A program made the translations under genes and the position numbers. Shown piece after piece: positions 11,051 to 19,201 of a stretch of DNA of 34,702 nucleotides. How positions within the stretch are numbered: position 1 is the stretch's first letter; each line of letters starts with the position of its first letter. A model generated the notes under the pieces. That model was given only the letters and a program-made list of their open reading frames with translations, was not told the origin of the DNA and did no database searches. This DNA comes from Thermodesulfobacteriota bacterium. Lineage in GTDB: Bacteria > Desulfobacterota > Desulfomonilia > UBA1062. The stretch is from assembly GCA_025454155.1 (NCBI GenBank), contig JALOOZ010000003.1:1-34702 (forward strand). The letters run 5' to 3'.

Positions 11051-12187
11051 ATGAAATCCGTATTCGTTTATACCTCGGCGTTTGATACCTACAGCCTCGG
11101 GACCGACCATCCCTTCAAGCCTTACAAAGCAACCATGGTCCACGAGCTCTGCTACCGCTATGGACTCTTTGACCACCCATGGATCAGGGTGTTCGAACCG
11201 AACCCCGCTGCCGGGGAGGACTTGGCCGAGTTCCATTCCCCAGAATACATAGATGCGCTCAAATCGTGCAACGGCGGTCATTTCGACTTCACCATGCTCC
11301 ACTACGGCCTGGGGACCGGGGATAACCCCGTCTTCAAGGGAGTGTACGACTTCTCGCTGCTCGTACTGGGGGCAACATTGGCCGGAACCCGGTTCATCAT
11401 CACGGGGGAGGCGGACACGGTCTTCAGCCCCGTGGGGGGCCTCCACCACGGGGGGTATGGGCATGCCGAGGGATTCTGCTATGTGAACGACATCGTGATC
11501 GCCATCAGGCGTCTCTTGGCCAATGGCTACAAGAGGGTCCTCTATGTCGATATCGACGCACACCACGGCAACGGTGTCCAGGATGCCTTCTACGACACGG
11601 ACCGGGTCCTCTTCCTCTCCCTGCACCAGAACGGGGAGACCCTCTATCCCGGCACGGGGTTCGAGAACGAGATCGGCGAGGGGAAGGGACGAGGCTACAC
11701 CGTGAATCTTCCCCTGCCCGAATACACCGATGACGAGGTTTATGTCAGGGCCTTCAGGGAGATCTTCCCGCCGCTGGCCAGGGCCTACCGGCCCGATTGC
11801 GTTGTGGCCCAGATAGGGCTTGACACCCTCAAGAGGGATCCGCTCACGAACCTGAGGCTGACCAACAACGGCTACTGCACGGTCATGGAGGAGATCCGCA
11901 GGAGCTGCCCGAAAATCCTCGCCCTTGGGGGAGGCGGCTACAGCGTGCCCGATGTGGTCCGGGGGTGGACCCTCGCGTGGGCGATACTGAACGGGATCAA
12001 GCCGGTGGATCGGTTTCTCGGGAGCGTGGGCAGCGGTGTCTATGGCCATGGACAAGCCATGGAAGATCTCTATGATCAGCCGCACAGGGTATCGGATGCC
12101 CTGAGAAAGTCAGTGGACATCTATGTCGATAATAAGATAGCCTATATCAAGGCACATGTGTTCCCGGTCCACGGCATTGGTGCCTGA
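11051..12187 (+). CDS. Histone deacetylase family protein (AcuC-like, class I HDAC fold)
   Basis: GGLHHGGYGHAEGFCYVNDIVIAI ... RVLYVDIDAHHGNGVQDAFYDTDRVLFLSLHQ ... LGGGGYSVPDVVRGWTLAW. ATG 11051 with AAAGGAG upstream. Confidence 0.94.
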   Translation: MKSVFVYTSAFDTYSLGTDHPFKPYKATMVHELCYRYGLFDHPWIRVFEPNPAAGEDLAEFHSPEYIDALKSCNGGHFDFTMLHYGLGTGDNPVFKGVYDFSLLVLGATLAGTRFIITGEADTVFSPVGGLHHGGYGHAEGFCYVNDIVIAIRRLLANGYKRVLYVDIDAHHGNGVQDAFYDTDRVLFLSLHQNGETLYPGTGFENEIGEGKGRGYTVNLPLPEYTDDEVYVRAFREIFPPLARAYRPDCVVAQIGLDTLKRDPLTNLRLTNNGYCTVMEEIRRSCPKILALGGGGYSVPDVVRGWTLAWAILNGIKPVDRFLGSVGSGVYGHGQAMEDLYDQPHRVSDALRKSVDIYVDNKIAYIKAHVFPVHGIGA

Positions 12188-12248
12188 TGCATGGGCCGGA
12201 TTCTACCGATGGGGAAGTTTCAGTCTGTGACCATTCCGGGGTGACGCC

Positions 12249-12680
12249 ATGTCAGACGAGAAGAAAGAGGAAAAGAAGGGCTATACCTTTCTGGACAAAA
12301 GGGGGAAGGATCAGGATGCGGCAGAAGTCCAGCCGGAATTCAAGAAGCCTGAACCAGAACAGAGAACAGAACACCGCGTAAAGCCCGATCCGCACCCCTA
12401 CGAACCGCAGACCCGCGGGGGTACGCCGCCGGCCATCGATTTCACCACGCTCATCATGAGCTTTGCCAGTGCCGCCATGATCAGCACGGGCAGGGTGGCT
12501 GACCCGGCCACCGGCGGCATCCACAAGAACCTGGCCATCGCCCAGCAGAACATCGACATCATCACCCTCCTCCACGAGAAGACCAGGGGAAATCTCACGG
12601 CGGATGAGGAGCGCCTCATGGACCAGGTCCTCTATGAGCTGAGGATGGCCTTTCTCGATGCCGTGAAGGAAGGGAGATGA
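12249..12680 (+). CDS. DUF1844 domain-containing protein
   Basis: PPAIDFTTLIMSFASAAMISTGRVADPATGGIHKNLAIAQQNIDIITLLHEKTRGNLTADEERLMDQVLYELRMAFLDAVK. Confidence 0.87.
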   Translation: MSDEKKEEKKGYTFLDKRGKDQDAAEVQPEFKKPEPEQRTEHRVKPDPHPYEPQTRGGTPPAIDFTTLIMSFASAAMISTGRVADPATGGIHKNLAIAQQNIDIITLLHEKTRGNLTADEERLMDQVLYELRMAFLDAVKEGR

Positions 12681-14170
12681 CATTGAAGAAAAGGTACGGA
12701 TTCTACGGCATCCTGGTCATGGTGGCGGTGTGTTCGGCATTCATCGGCATGTTCATCTCCTCATCCCTGAAGATGGATTCGGTCAGCGAGGCCAATCCAT
12801 TCTGGAAGGAAGGCATCACCCCGGCATCCGTGAAGATCCCTCTCCCCGGCTTTTCCTCCCTGGCCAGGGAGGTCACCCCTACGGTCGTGAACATCCGAAC
12901 CACCAAGAGCCTGGACGGCAGGGATATCTACCGCCGTTTCGAGCCGCCGCCGGGGTATGACGAATGGTTCGACGATTTCTTCAAGAAGTATTTCAAGAAC
13001 ATGCCCGAGCAGGATCTCCGGCAGAGGAGTCTCGGCTCGGGATTCATCATCTCTGCCGACGGATACGTGCTGACCAACAACCACGTCATATCCGGGGCCG
13101 ACGAGATCTTCGTATCGCTGGCCGACAAGGAGGAGTTCAAAGCCAAGCTGGTGGGGACCGACGACAAGACCGATATCGCCCTCATCAAGATCGAATCGGG
13201 CAAGAAGGACTTCCCCGTCGCAGTTCTCGGCGATTCGGACACCCTGGAGATCGGGGAGTGGGTCATTGCGCTGGGCAATCCCTTCGGGTTCGGACACACG
13301 CTGACCCAGGGTATCGTTTCCGCCAAGTCCCGAGTCATCGGGGCCGGCCCGTATGACAACTTCATCCAGACGGATGCGGCCATCAACCCGGGGAACTCCG
13401 GAGGACCTCTCATCAACATGCAGGGTCAGGTGGTCGGGATCAATACCGCCATCGTGGCGTCAGGCCAGGGAATAGGGTTCGCCACTCCCATCAATATGGC
13501 CAAGGATATCCTGCGGGAGCTTAAGGATACCGGAGAGGTGGCACGGGGCTGGCTCGGGGTGGCCATCCAGGAGGTGACCCCCGAGATCGCGCGGGCCGTG
13601 GGCATGAAAGAACCCAGGGGCGCCATGGTCACGAGCGTGTATGCAGGCGATCCGGCGGAGAAGGCCGGGGTCAGGCCGGGAGACATCATCCTCAGGATCA
13701 ACGGGCAGGAAGTAGCCGATTCGAGGGCACTGACGCGGATGATCGGCAGCCTGAAACCCGATGCAAAGGTAACCATCACCGTGTTCCGCGACGGGCGCTC
13801 CAAGGATCTGGCGACGGTGCTGCAGAAGAGGGTGGACGAGCATGTGGCCAAGCTCGGCAAAGGGCCCCTGAAGGAAGAGGGGGCGAAGGACACCCTGGGG
13901 CTCACGCTGGCGAACATAACCCCCCAGGTGCAGAGCGAGTTCAACATCTCGGAGCCAGCAGGCATCCTGGTGACGGACATCGATCCCAAGGGCAGCGCCG
14001 GGAGGAGCCAGATCCAGAAGATGGACATCATCCGTGAAGTGGACAGGAAAGCGGTGAATTCCGTTGAAGAATACCTTTCCGCGCTGTCCGCCAAGAAAAA
14101 GGGCCAGACCGTTCTGCTTCTGGTGCTGCGGGGCTCCAGACCCCTGTACGTGGCAGTTGATGTAGAGTGA
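12677..14170 (+). CDS. DegQ/HtrA-family periplasmic serine protease with two PDZ domains
   Basis: LGSGFIISADGYVLTNNHVI; TDIALIKI; INPGNSGGPLINMQGQVVGINTAI; two PDZ segments; ATGA overlap with the upstream gene. Confidence 0.95.
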   Translation: MTLKKRYGFYGILVMVAVCSAFIGMFISSSLKMDSVSEANPFWKEGITPASVKIPLPGFSSLAREVTPTVVNIRTTKSLDGRDIYRRFEPPPGYDEWFDDFFKKYFKNMPEQDLRQRSLGSGFIISADGYVLTNNHVISGADEIFVSLADKEEFKAKLVGTDDKTDIALIKIESGKKDFPVAVLGDSDTLEIGEWVIALGNPFGFGHTLTQGIVSAKSRVIGAGPYDNFIQTDAAINPGNSGGPLINMQGQVVGINTAIVASGQGIGFATPINMAKDILRELKDTGEVARGWLGVAIQEVTPEIARAVGMKEPRGAMVTSVYAGDPAEKAGVRPGDIILRINGQEVADSRALTRMIGSLKPDAKVTITVFRDGRSKDLATVLQKRVDEHVAKLGKGPLKEEGAKDTLGLTLANITPQVQSEFNISEPAGILVTDIDPKGSAGRSQIQKMDIIREVDRKAVNSVEEYLSALSAKKKGQTVLLLVLRGSRPLYVAVDVE

Positions 14171-15051
14171 AGATCTTTTCTCCGGCCAAGATCAACATCT
14201 ACCTCGAGGTTGTCGGGAGGAGGCCGGACGGTTATCATGAGCTTCGCTCCATCATGGTTCCCCTGTCCTTCGGTGACGACATCCTCCTCGAGCAAAGGGC
14301 CGCGGGGATCGACCTCGATGCCCCTGGATGCGGATGTGCCGATGACAGAAACCTTGCCTATCGCGCCGCCAGGCTGTTCCTTGAAGAGACCGGCATCAAG
14401 GGCGGCGTATCCATACGCATCACCAAGAGGATACCTGTAGGGGCCGGCCTGGGAGGAGGGAGCAGCAATGCATCCACCGTCCTGATCGCCCTCAACGAGA
14501 TGTTCGGCGCGGGCCTGGGAACGCGGGAGCTTGCGGCCGTGGCCGGGAAGCTGGGTGCCGACTGCCCCTTCTTCATCTACCGCAGGCCCCTGCTCCTGGG
14601 CTCCAGGGGAGATGTACCCCTGCGGGAGGTGAATCTGGAGGACAGGGCCTATCTCGTCGTCATACCGGCGCTGAGCATATCCACAGCCTTCATCTTTTCA
14701 AAATTGAGCTTGCCATTGACTCGCGCAGGGGGTAGAATTAAAATAGAAAATATTGACGACTGTTGCATTGCGCCGGAGGACTGGGTCGAGAACGACCTGG
14801 AATCTGTGGCATGTAATCTTTATCCCGAGCTTACTAGAATAAAGGGGGAGCTTCTCAGTACGGGGGCACTGAAAGCCGGAATGTCGGGTAGCGGTTCGGC
14901 TTTCTTTGGGGTCTATGCATCGCAAGCTCACCTGTTGACTGCAATGAGCCGCCTCACACGGCATGAGGGGTATAGGTATATACCCACAACAAGATTGACG
15001 GGGGATATGTATGGAGATTACAGAGGTCAAGGTGTTTCCGGTCAAGGATAA
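14167..15051 (+). CDS. ispE: 4-diphosphocytidyl-2-C-methyl-D-erythritol kinase
   Basis: SPAKINIYLEVVGRRPDGYHELRSIMVPLSFGD; IPVGAGLGGGSSNASTVL; GADCPFF; KAGMSGSGSAFFGVY; GTGA overlap with the degQ-like gene. Confidence 0.95.
   Translation: MKIFSPAKINIYLEVVGRRPDGYHELRSIMVPLSFGDDILLEQRAAGIDLDAPGCGCADDRNLAYRAARLFLEETGIKGGVSIRITKRIPVGAGLGGGSSNASTVLIALNEMFGAGLGTRELAAVAGKLGADCPFFIYRRPLLLGSRGDVPLREVNLEDRAYLVVIPALSISTAFIFSKLSLPLTRAGGRIKIENIDDCCIAPEDWVENDLESVACNLYPELTRIKGELLSTGALKAGMSGSGSAFFGVYASQAHLLTAMSRLTRHEGYRYIPTTRLTGDMYGDYRGQGVSGQG
14710..14738 (+). promoter_or_regulatory. Putative internal sigma70 promoter inside ispE, upstream of spoVG
   Basis: TTGCCA - N17 - TAGAAT in a locally AT-rich pocket. 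Confidence 0.45.
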
Positions 15052-15277
15052 CGACAAGCTCAAGGCATATGCCTCGATCGTATTCGACGACTGCTTCGTT
15101 ATCCGCGACCTGCGGGTCATCAGCGGGACAACAGGCTTGTTCGTCGCCATGCCTTCCCGGAAGAGAAAGGACGGGTCCTTCCGGGACACGGCCCACCCCC
15201 TGAACATGGAGACAAGGGACAAGATCGAGAAGTCCATTCTCGAGAGCTATAAACAAAAGATTGCCAACGAAGTCTAA
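15011..15277 (+). CDS. spoVG: Septation/regulatory protein SpoVG
   Basis: MEITEVKVFPVKDNDKLKAYASIVFDDCFVIRDLRVISGTTGLFVAMPSRKRKDGSFRDTAHPLN; overlaps ispE by 41 bp. Confidence 0.93.
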   Translation: MEITEVKVFPVKDNDKLKAYASIVFDDCFVIRDLRVISGTTGLFVAMPSRKRKDGSFRDTAHPLNMETRDKIEKSILESYKQKIANEV

Positions 15278-15289
15278 TTCTACTATAGT
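15261..15289 (+). promoter_or_regulatory. Putative sigma70 promoter for tRNA-Gln / prs
   Basis: TTGCCA - N17 - TATAGT, beginning inside the spoVG 3' end; tRNA starts at 15325. Confidence 0.6.
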
Positions 15290-15324
15290 GCGCTCCCGGT
15301 AACCGGATGGCTTCCACGGGATAC

Positions 15325-15398
15325 TGGGATGTCGTCTAATGGCAGGACACGAGATTTTGGATCTCGTTATGGAGGTTCGAATCCTCCCGTCCCAGCCA
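15325..15398 (+). tRNA. tRNA-Gln (anticodon TTG), CCA encoded
   Basis: Acceptor TGGGATG/CGTCCCA, anticodon stem CGAGA-TTTTGGA-TCTCG, T arm GGAGGTTCGAATCCTCC, 3' GCCA. Confidence 0.95.
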
Positions 15399-15476
15399 CA
15401 TTCAGCGATGTGAGACCACCTGCGCGAAGGAATTCTCTGAATCCCGGGAACCGAAGACATACACAGGGAAGGGTCT

Positions 15477-16418
15477 ATGAACTCGAGCATCTGTATCCTC
15501 GCAGGAAACTCCAACAGGCCGCTCACCGAGAGCATCTGCAAGATCCTCGGCTGTCAGCTGGGCAGCGGCGATGTCAAACGATTCTCCGACGGCGAGACCT
15601 CGGTGGACATCCATGAGAGCATCCGGGGCAAGGACATCTTCATTGTCCAGTCAACCTGCTCACCCACCAACGAGCACCTCATGGAGCTCCTCGTCATGCT
15701 CGATGCCACCAAGCGCGCCTCTGCGAAGAGGGTCACGGCGGTCATCCCCTATTTCGGCTATGCCAGGCAGGACAGGAAGGCATCACCCAGGGCCCCCATC
15801 ACGGCAAAGCTCGTTGCCAACCTGCTCACCGTGGCGGGTGCGGACAGGGTGCTCACCATGGATCTCCATGCCGGTCAGATCCAGGGATTCTTCGATATCC
15901 CGGTGGACAATCTCTATGCCAAGCCCGTCATGCTCCAGTATATCCGGGACAGATTTCCCGACGACCTGTGCGTCGTGGCGCCCGACGCCGGTGGCGTGGA
16001 AAGGGCCCGGGCCTATGCAAAGCCTTTCAAGGCCGATCTTGCCATCATCGACAAGAGGCGGGAACGTGCCAACGAATCCAATGTGATGCACATCATCGGC
16101 GATGTGAAGGGCAAGATATGCCTGATCGTGGATGATATCGTGGATACCGCCGGCACGCTGACCAACGGGGCGACGGCATTGCTCGACAGCGGTGCGGAAA
16201 AGGTGGCTGCATGCTGTTCCCACGGCGTGCTCTCCGGTCCGGCCATAAGCCGCATCAGTGAGTCGGGCATCGAGGAGCTCATCATCACCGACACCATCCC
16301 CTTGCGCAATGAGGCGAAGTCCTGCGGGAAGATCACGGTTCTGACCGTGGCCCCCCTGCTGGCCGAGGCCATCAAGCGAACCTACACGGGATCGTCGGTG
16401 AGCGAGCTGTTCCTCTAG
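15477..16418 (+). CDS. prs: Ribose-phosphate pyrophosphokinase
   Basis: FSDGETSVDIHESIRGKDIFIVQSTCSPTNEHLMELLVM; VIPYFGYARQDRKASPRAPITAKLVANLL; VDDIVDTAGTLTNGA. Confidence 0.97.
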   Translation: MNSSICILAGNSNRPLTESICKILGCQLGSGDVKRFSDGETSVDIHESIRGKDIFIVQSTCSPTNEHLMELLVMLDATKRASAKRVTAVIPYFGYARQDRKASPRAPITAKLVANLLTVAGADRVLTMDLHAGQIQGFFDIPVDNLYAKPVMLQYIRDRFPDDLCVVAPDAGGVERARAYAKPFKADLAIIDKRRERANESNVMHIIGDVKGKICLIVDDIVDTAGTLTNGATALLDSGAEKVAACCSHGVLSGPAISRISESGIEELIITDTIPLRNEAKSCGKITVLTVAPLLAEAIKRTYTGSSVSELFL

Positions 16419-17911
16419 CCGCCCGCCATTTCGGGCCTGAACTGAAGGGCCTCGGCGACGTGCGACTCCTGAATTTCCCCGCAAGCCTCCAAATCTGCGA
16501 TGGTACGGGCCACCTTGATGACCCGGGTCAGTCCCCGCATGCTCAGAGAATATCTCTTCAAGGCGGCAACGAGCATCGTCTTTGTACGGGCGTCCAGGCT
16601 GCATGATACCTCGAGGGTATTGTCGGGAATCCTCGCGTTGATGAAACCCCTTCTCATCTGCACAGACCGAGCGGAGGCGACCCTTTCACGAACCGGGGTC
16701 GATGAGGGACTGCCCTTCGGGCTCAGCACCAGTTCCGCCTCCACGGGATCCACCCAGACGTGGAGGTCGATCCGGTCCAGCAGGGGCCCGGAGATCCGGG
16801 ACCGGTATTTCGCCACCTGCATGGGCGTGCAGCAGCATTCCTTGGACGGGTGGCCGAGATAGCCGCAGGGGCAGGGGTTCAGGGCGGCGATGAGCTGGAA
16901 ACCGGCAGGGAAGGTGAACGTGGAGCCCGCCCTGGATATGGTCACCAGTGCTTCTTCCAGGGGCTGGCGCAGGGCCTCCAGGGCACTGCGCCTGAACTCG
17001 GGCAACTCGTCCAGGAACAGGACCCCGTTGTGGGCGAGACTGACTTCCCCGGGGACGGGGATGGCACCGCCGCCGATGAGACCGGCATCCGTTATGGTGT
17101 GATGGGGCGACCTGAAGGGCCGCGTGAAGATGATGCCGTCCTTGCTGAGCCTCCCGGCGGCAGAATAGATGGTGGTGCACTCGAGGATCTCGTCATGGGT
17201 GAGCTGAGGAAGGATTGAAGGCAGCCGTTTTGCCAGCATGGACTTGCCTGCCCCTGGCGGGCCGATGAACAGCAGGTTGTGGCAACCGGCGGCAGCAATC
17301 TCCAGGCCCCGTTTTCCCATGGCCTGTCCGCAGACCTCCGAGAGATCGGGCTGGTGTGTTTGACTGGCCGCAGGGGTTTCCCGTGCGGTCTGACGGGGAA
17401 TCCCTTCTCCCCGGAGAAAGGCGAAGACCTCCCTGAGACTGGAGACCGGATAGACCTCCACCCCTGCCAGGCATGCCTCATCTCCATTCTGCGAGGGGCA
17501 GACGATACCCTTGAAGCCCTTGTTCCTGGCGAGAAATGCCGCAGAGATCACCCCCCTTACAGGCCTCACGCCACCGTCGAGGCCGAGCTCTCCCACGAAG
17601 AGGTAGTCGAGCAAGGTCTTTTTCGGCACCAGACCAAGGGCCGCGAGGATGGCCACCGCTACGGGCAGGTCGAAGGTCCCGCCCTCCTTCTTCACGTCGG
17701 CGGGTGCGAGGTTCACCGTGATGCGCCGGGGCGGGAATTCGAGACCCGAATTCACGATGGCCGATCTCACCCGTTCCTTGCTTTCCCTGACCGTGGAATC
17801 GGGCAGGCCTACGACGGCCATGCTCGGCAGACCTCCCTGGATGTCGGCCTCCACCATCACACCAAGCGCATCAGTCCCCCACAGGGTGGCTGAGTGGACG
17901 CTTGCAATCAT
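16415..17911 (-). CDS. comM: YifB/ComM family Mg-chelatase-like AAA+ ATPase
   Basis: MIASVHSATLWGTDALGVMVEADIQGGLPSMAVVGLPDSTVRESKERVRSAI; GPPGAGKSMLAKRLPSILP; FRSPHHTITDAGLIGGG; LNPCPCGYLGH. Confidence 0.95.
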   Translation of the reverse strand: MIASVHSATLWGTDALGVMVEADIQGGLPSMAVVGLPDSTVRESKERVRSAIVNSGLEFPPRRITVNLAPADVKKEGGTFDLPVAVAILAALGLVPKKTLLDYLFVGELGLDGGVRPVRGVISAAFLARNKGFKGIVCPSQNGDEACLAGVEVYPVSSLREVFAFLRGEGIPRQTARETPAASQTHQPDLSEVCGQAMGKRGLEIAAAGCHNLLFIGPPGAGKSMLAKRLPSILPQLTHDEILECTTIYSAAGRLSKDGIIFTRPFRSPHHTITDAGLIGGGAIPVPGEVSLAHNGVLFLDELPEFRRSALEALRQPLEEALVTISRAGSTFTFPAGFQLIAALNPCPCGYLGHPSKECCCTPMQVAKYRSRISGPLLDRIDLHVWVDPVEAELVLSPKGSPSSTPVRERVASARSVQMRRGFINARIPDNTLEVSCSLDARTKTMLVAALKRYSLSMRGLTRVIKVARTIADLEACGEIQESHVAEALQFRPEMAGG

Positions 17912-17962
17912 TATGACGGCATCTTAACAGAAGCATCATGGGGGGTTCAAGCCGTCAAATGC

Positions 17963-17998
17963 GAGAAAAAGGGCGGGCCATGATAGCCCGCCCTTTGT
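17963..17998 (-). terminator. Strong Rho-independent terminator (minus strand)
   Basis: Minus strand AAAGGGCGGGC TATCATG GCCCGCCCTTT followed by TTCTC: 11-bp perfect stem running into a T tract. Confidence 0.85.
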
Positions 17999-18086
17999 GA
18001 ATGCGCAAAGCATTGATCAGGGGACCGGGTTGTGAGGGCTGTTCAGTCCGACAGGGTCATAGTATCGAGCCCTGCGATACCCCACC

Positions 18087-18135
18087 ACGCCTTGCCTCGC
18101 CGCGCCTGCCATGCCACGGCTTGCTTTGCCCGGCC
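18087..18135. repeat. Degenerate pentanucleotide tract (NNGCC on +, GGCNN on -)
   Basis: ACGCC TTGCC TCGCC GCGCC TGCC ATGCC ACGGC TTGCT TTGCC CGGCC: about ten units in 49 nt. Confidence 0.6.
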
Positions 18136-18181
18136 TTAACGCGCCTGACCACGGAACGATCTTCGCGCATTCGTGGTTTGA

Positions 18182-18209
18182 ATAATAACCCTGAAAGAGG
18201 GCTTGTCAA
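18182..18209 (-). promoter_or_regulatory. Putative sigma70 promoter of the candidate ncRNA
   Basis: Minus strand TTGACA (perfect) - N16 - TATTAT (5/6). Confidence 0.6.
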
Positions 18210-18242
18210 GGACAGCGTAACAAATTTAGCCTGGTCAGGTCC

Positions 18243-19181
18243 TCACGGGGAGAAGAACCGGGAAAAGAGCAGGAGCATGGCCGGCAGGCTGATGAGTGAG
18301 AAGAGGAAACTCGCCACCATGAACTGGTTCACGATGTTCCTGTTTCCGCCCTCCCGCTCGGTGATGATGGGGATGGCCGTGACCGGAGGGACGGCGGCCT
18401 GCATCATGATGATGAACGCCACCGGATACGGGGGTCTGACGACCATGAGCACCCCGAGGGTCACCAGGGGGAACACGAGGTTCTTCATGATGACGAATTT
18501 GAGGTTCTCTGCATAGGCTGGCGTCCCGCTCCCTTTCATGTCCATATGGATGTTGCCCCCGAGCACGAGCATCAAAAGGGGTACGGCCATGGCCCCCACG
18601 AGCCTGAGACCGTCAATGAGGAACTTGGGTATGAACCCGTCAACGCCCGCCAAGCGTACAGCCAGGGCCAGAATAGTGGCTATGAGCACCGGGTTGAAGA
18701 CCTTGGCCGGCTCCACCTTGATGCCCTTGCTGAAGAACAGGGGGGATATGTTGAAGAAGAAGGCCGGGTAAAAGAGGGTGAAGAGGAACAGCTCCACCAG
18801 CAGCGGGGAATTCGTGCCGTACATCTCTGCAATGATTGCCAGAGGGAAGAAGATGCCGTTCTGGAAGAGCAGGCTCACCCGGAACTCCCGGTGGAATTCT
18901 CTCCTGGCCACCGCGGAGCAGATGAACGTGAGCAGCAAGAAGAGGCCGGTGGAGCCGATCCACCACAGGGGAAGGGTCCACCACGAGGTGTTTTTCTCGG
19001 GATGGAAGTTCGTGAGGATGCCTATGAAGGTCAGGCAGGGAAGCGCGATGTCTATGGCGAGCACGGAGAGCGACCCCAGGATGGACCCTGCGATCACGCG
19101 CCTGCTCAGCATCCAGTATCCCAGCATGCCGATGGCCAGGAGCATGGCCACGGCGGTGAAGGTGGTGAAGAAGACGCTCAC
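18243..19181 (-). CDS. AEC family (auxin efflux carrier-like) transporter
   Basis: Hydrophobic multi-TM protein; VSVFFTTFTAVAMLLAIGMLGYWMLSRRVI...; C-terminal MMQAAVPPVTAIPIITEREGGNRNIVNQFMVASFLFSLISLPAM. Start uncertain; GTG at 19181 proposed instead of the 411-aa extended ORF. Confidence 0.82.
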   Translation of the reverse strand: MSVFFTTFTAVAMLLAIGMLGYWMLSRRVIAGSILGSLSVLAIDIALPCLTFIGILTNFHPEKNTSWWTLPLWWIGSTGLFLLLTFICSAVARREFHREFRVSLLFQNGIFFPLAIIAEMYGTNSPLLVELFLFTLFYPAFFFNISPLFFSKGIKVEPAKVFNPVLIATILALAVRLAGVDGFIPKFLIDGLRLVGAMAVPLLMLVLGGNIHMDMKGSGTPAYAENLKFVIMKNLVFPLVTLGVLMVVRPPYPVAFIIMMQAAVPPVTAIPIITEREGGNRNIVNQFMVASFLFSLISLPAMLLLFSRFFSP

Positions 19182-19201
19182 ACCAACATCATATACGCGA
19201 A

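Larger units (their letters stand above)
17963..18175 (-). ncRNA. Candidate structured non-coding RNA gene (6S-like overall layout; identity unproven)
   Basis: Promoter TTGACA-N16-TATTAT at 18209-18182. 5' GAATGCGCGAAG (18172-18161) pairs with 3' CTTTGCGCATTC (18010-17999). GGTCAGG (18150-18144) pairs with CCTGATC (18021-18015). GGCCGGG (18135-18129) pairs with CCCGGTC (18029-18023). Terminator at the 3' end. No listed minus-strand ORF lies inside. Confidence 0.6.

Noticed and set aside
10994-12085. 363-aa minus-strand ORF opposite the HDAC-family gene
   Set aside because: Antisense shadow; the plus strand encodes full HDAC motifs.
18087-18135. Pentamer tract considered as a CRISPR-like array
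   Set aside because: Units are only 5 nt with no spacers; not a CRISPR array.
18001-18516. 171-aa plus-strand ORF running through the ncRNA candidate region into the transporter
   Set aside because: Most of it is antisense to the AEC transporter and the rest is the pentamer tract; no RBS or recognisable family.
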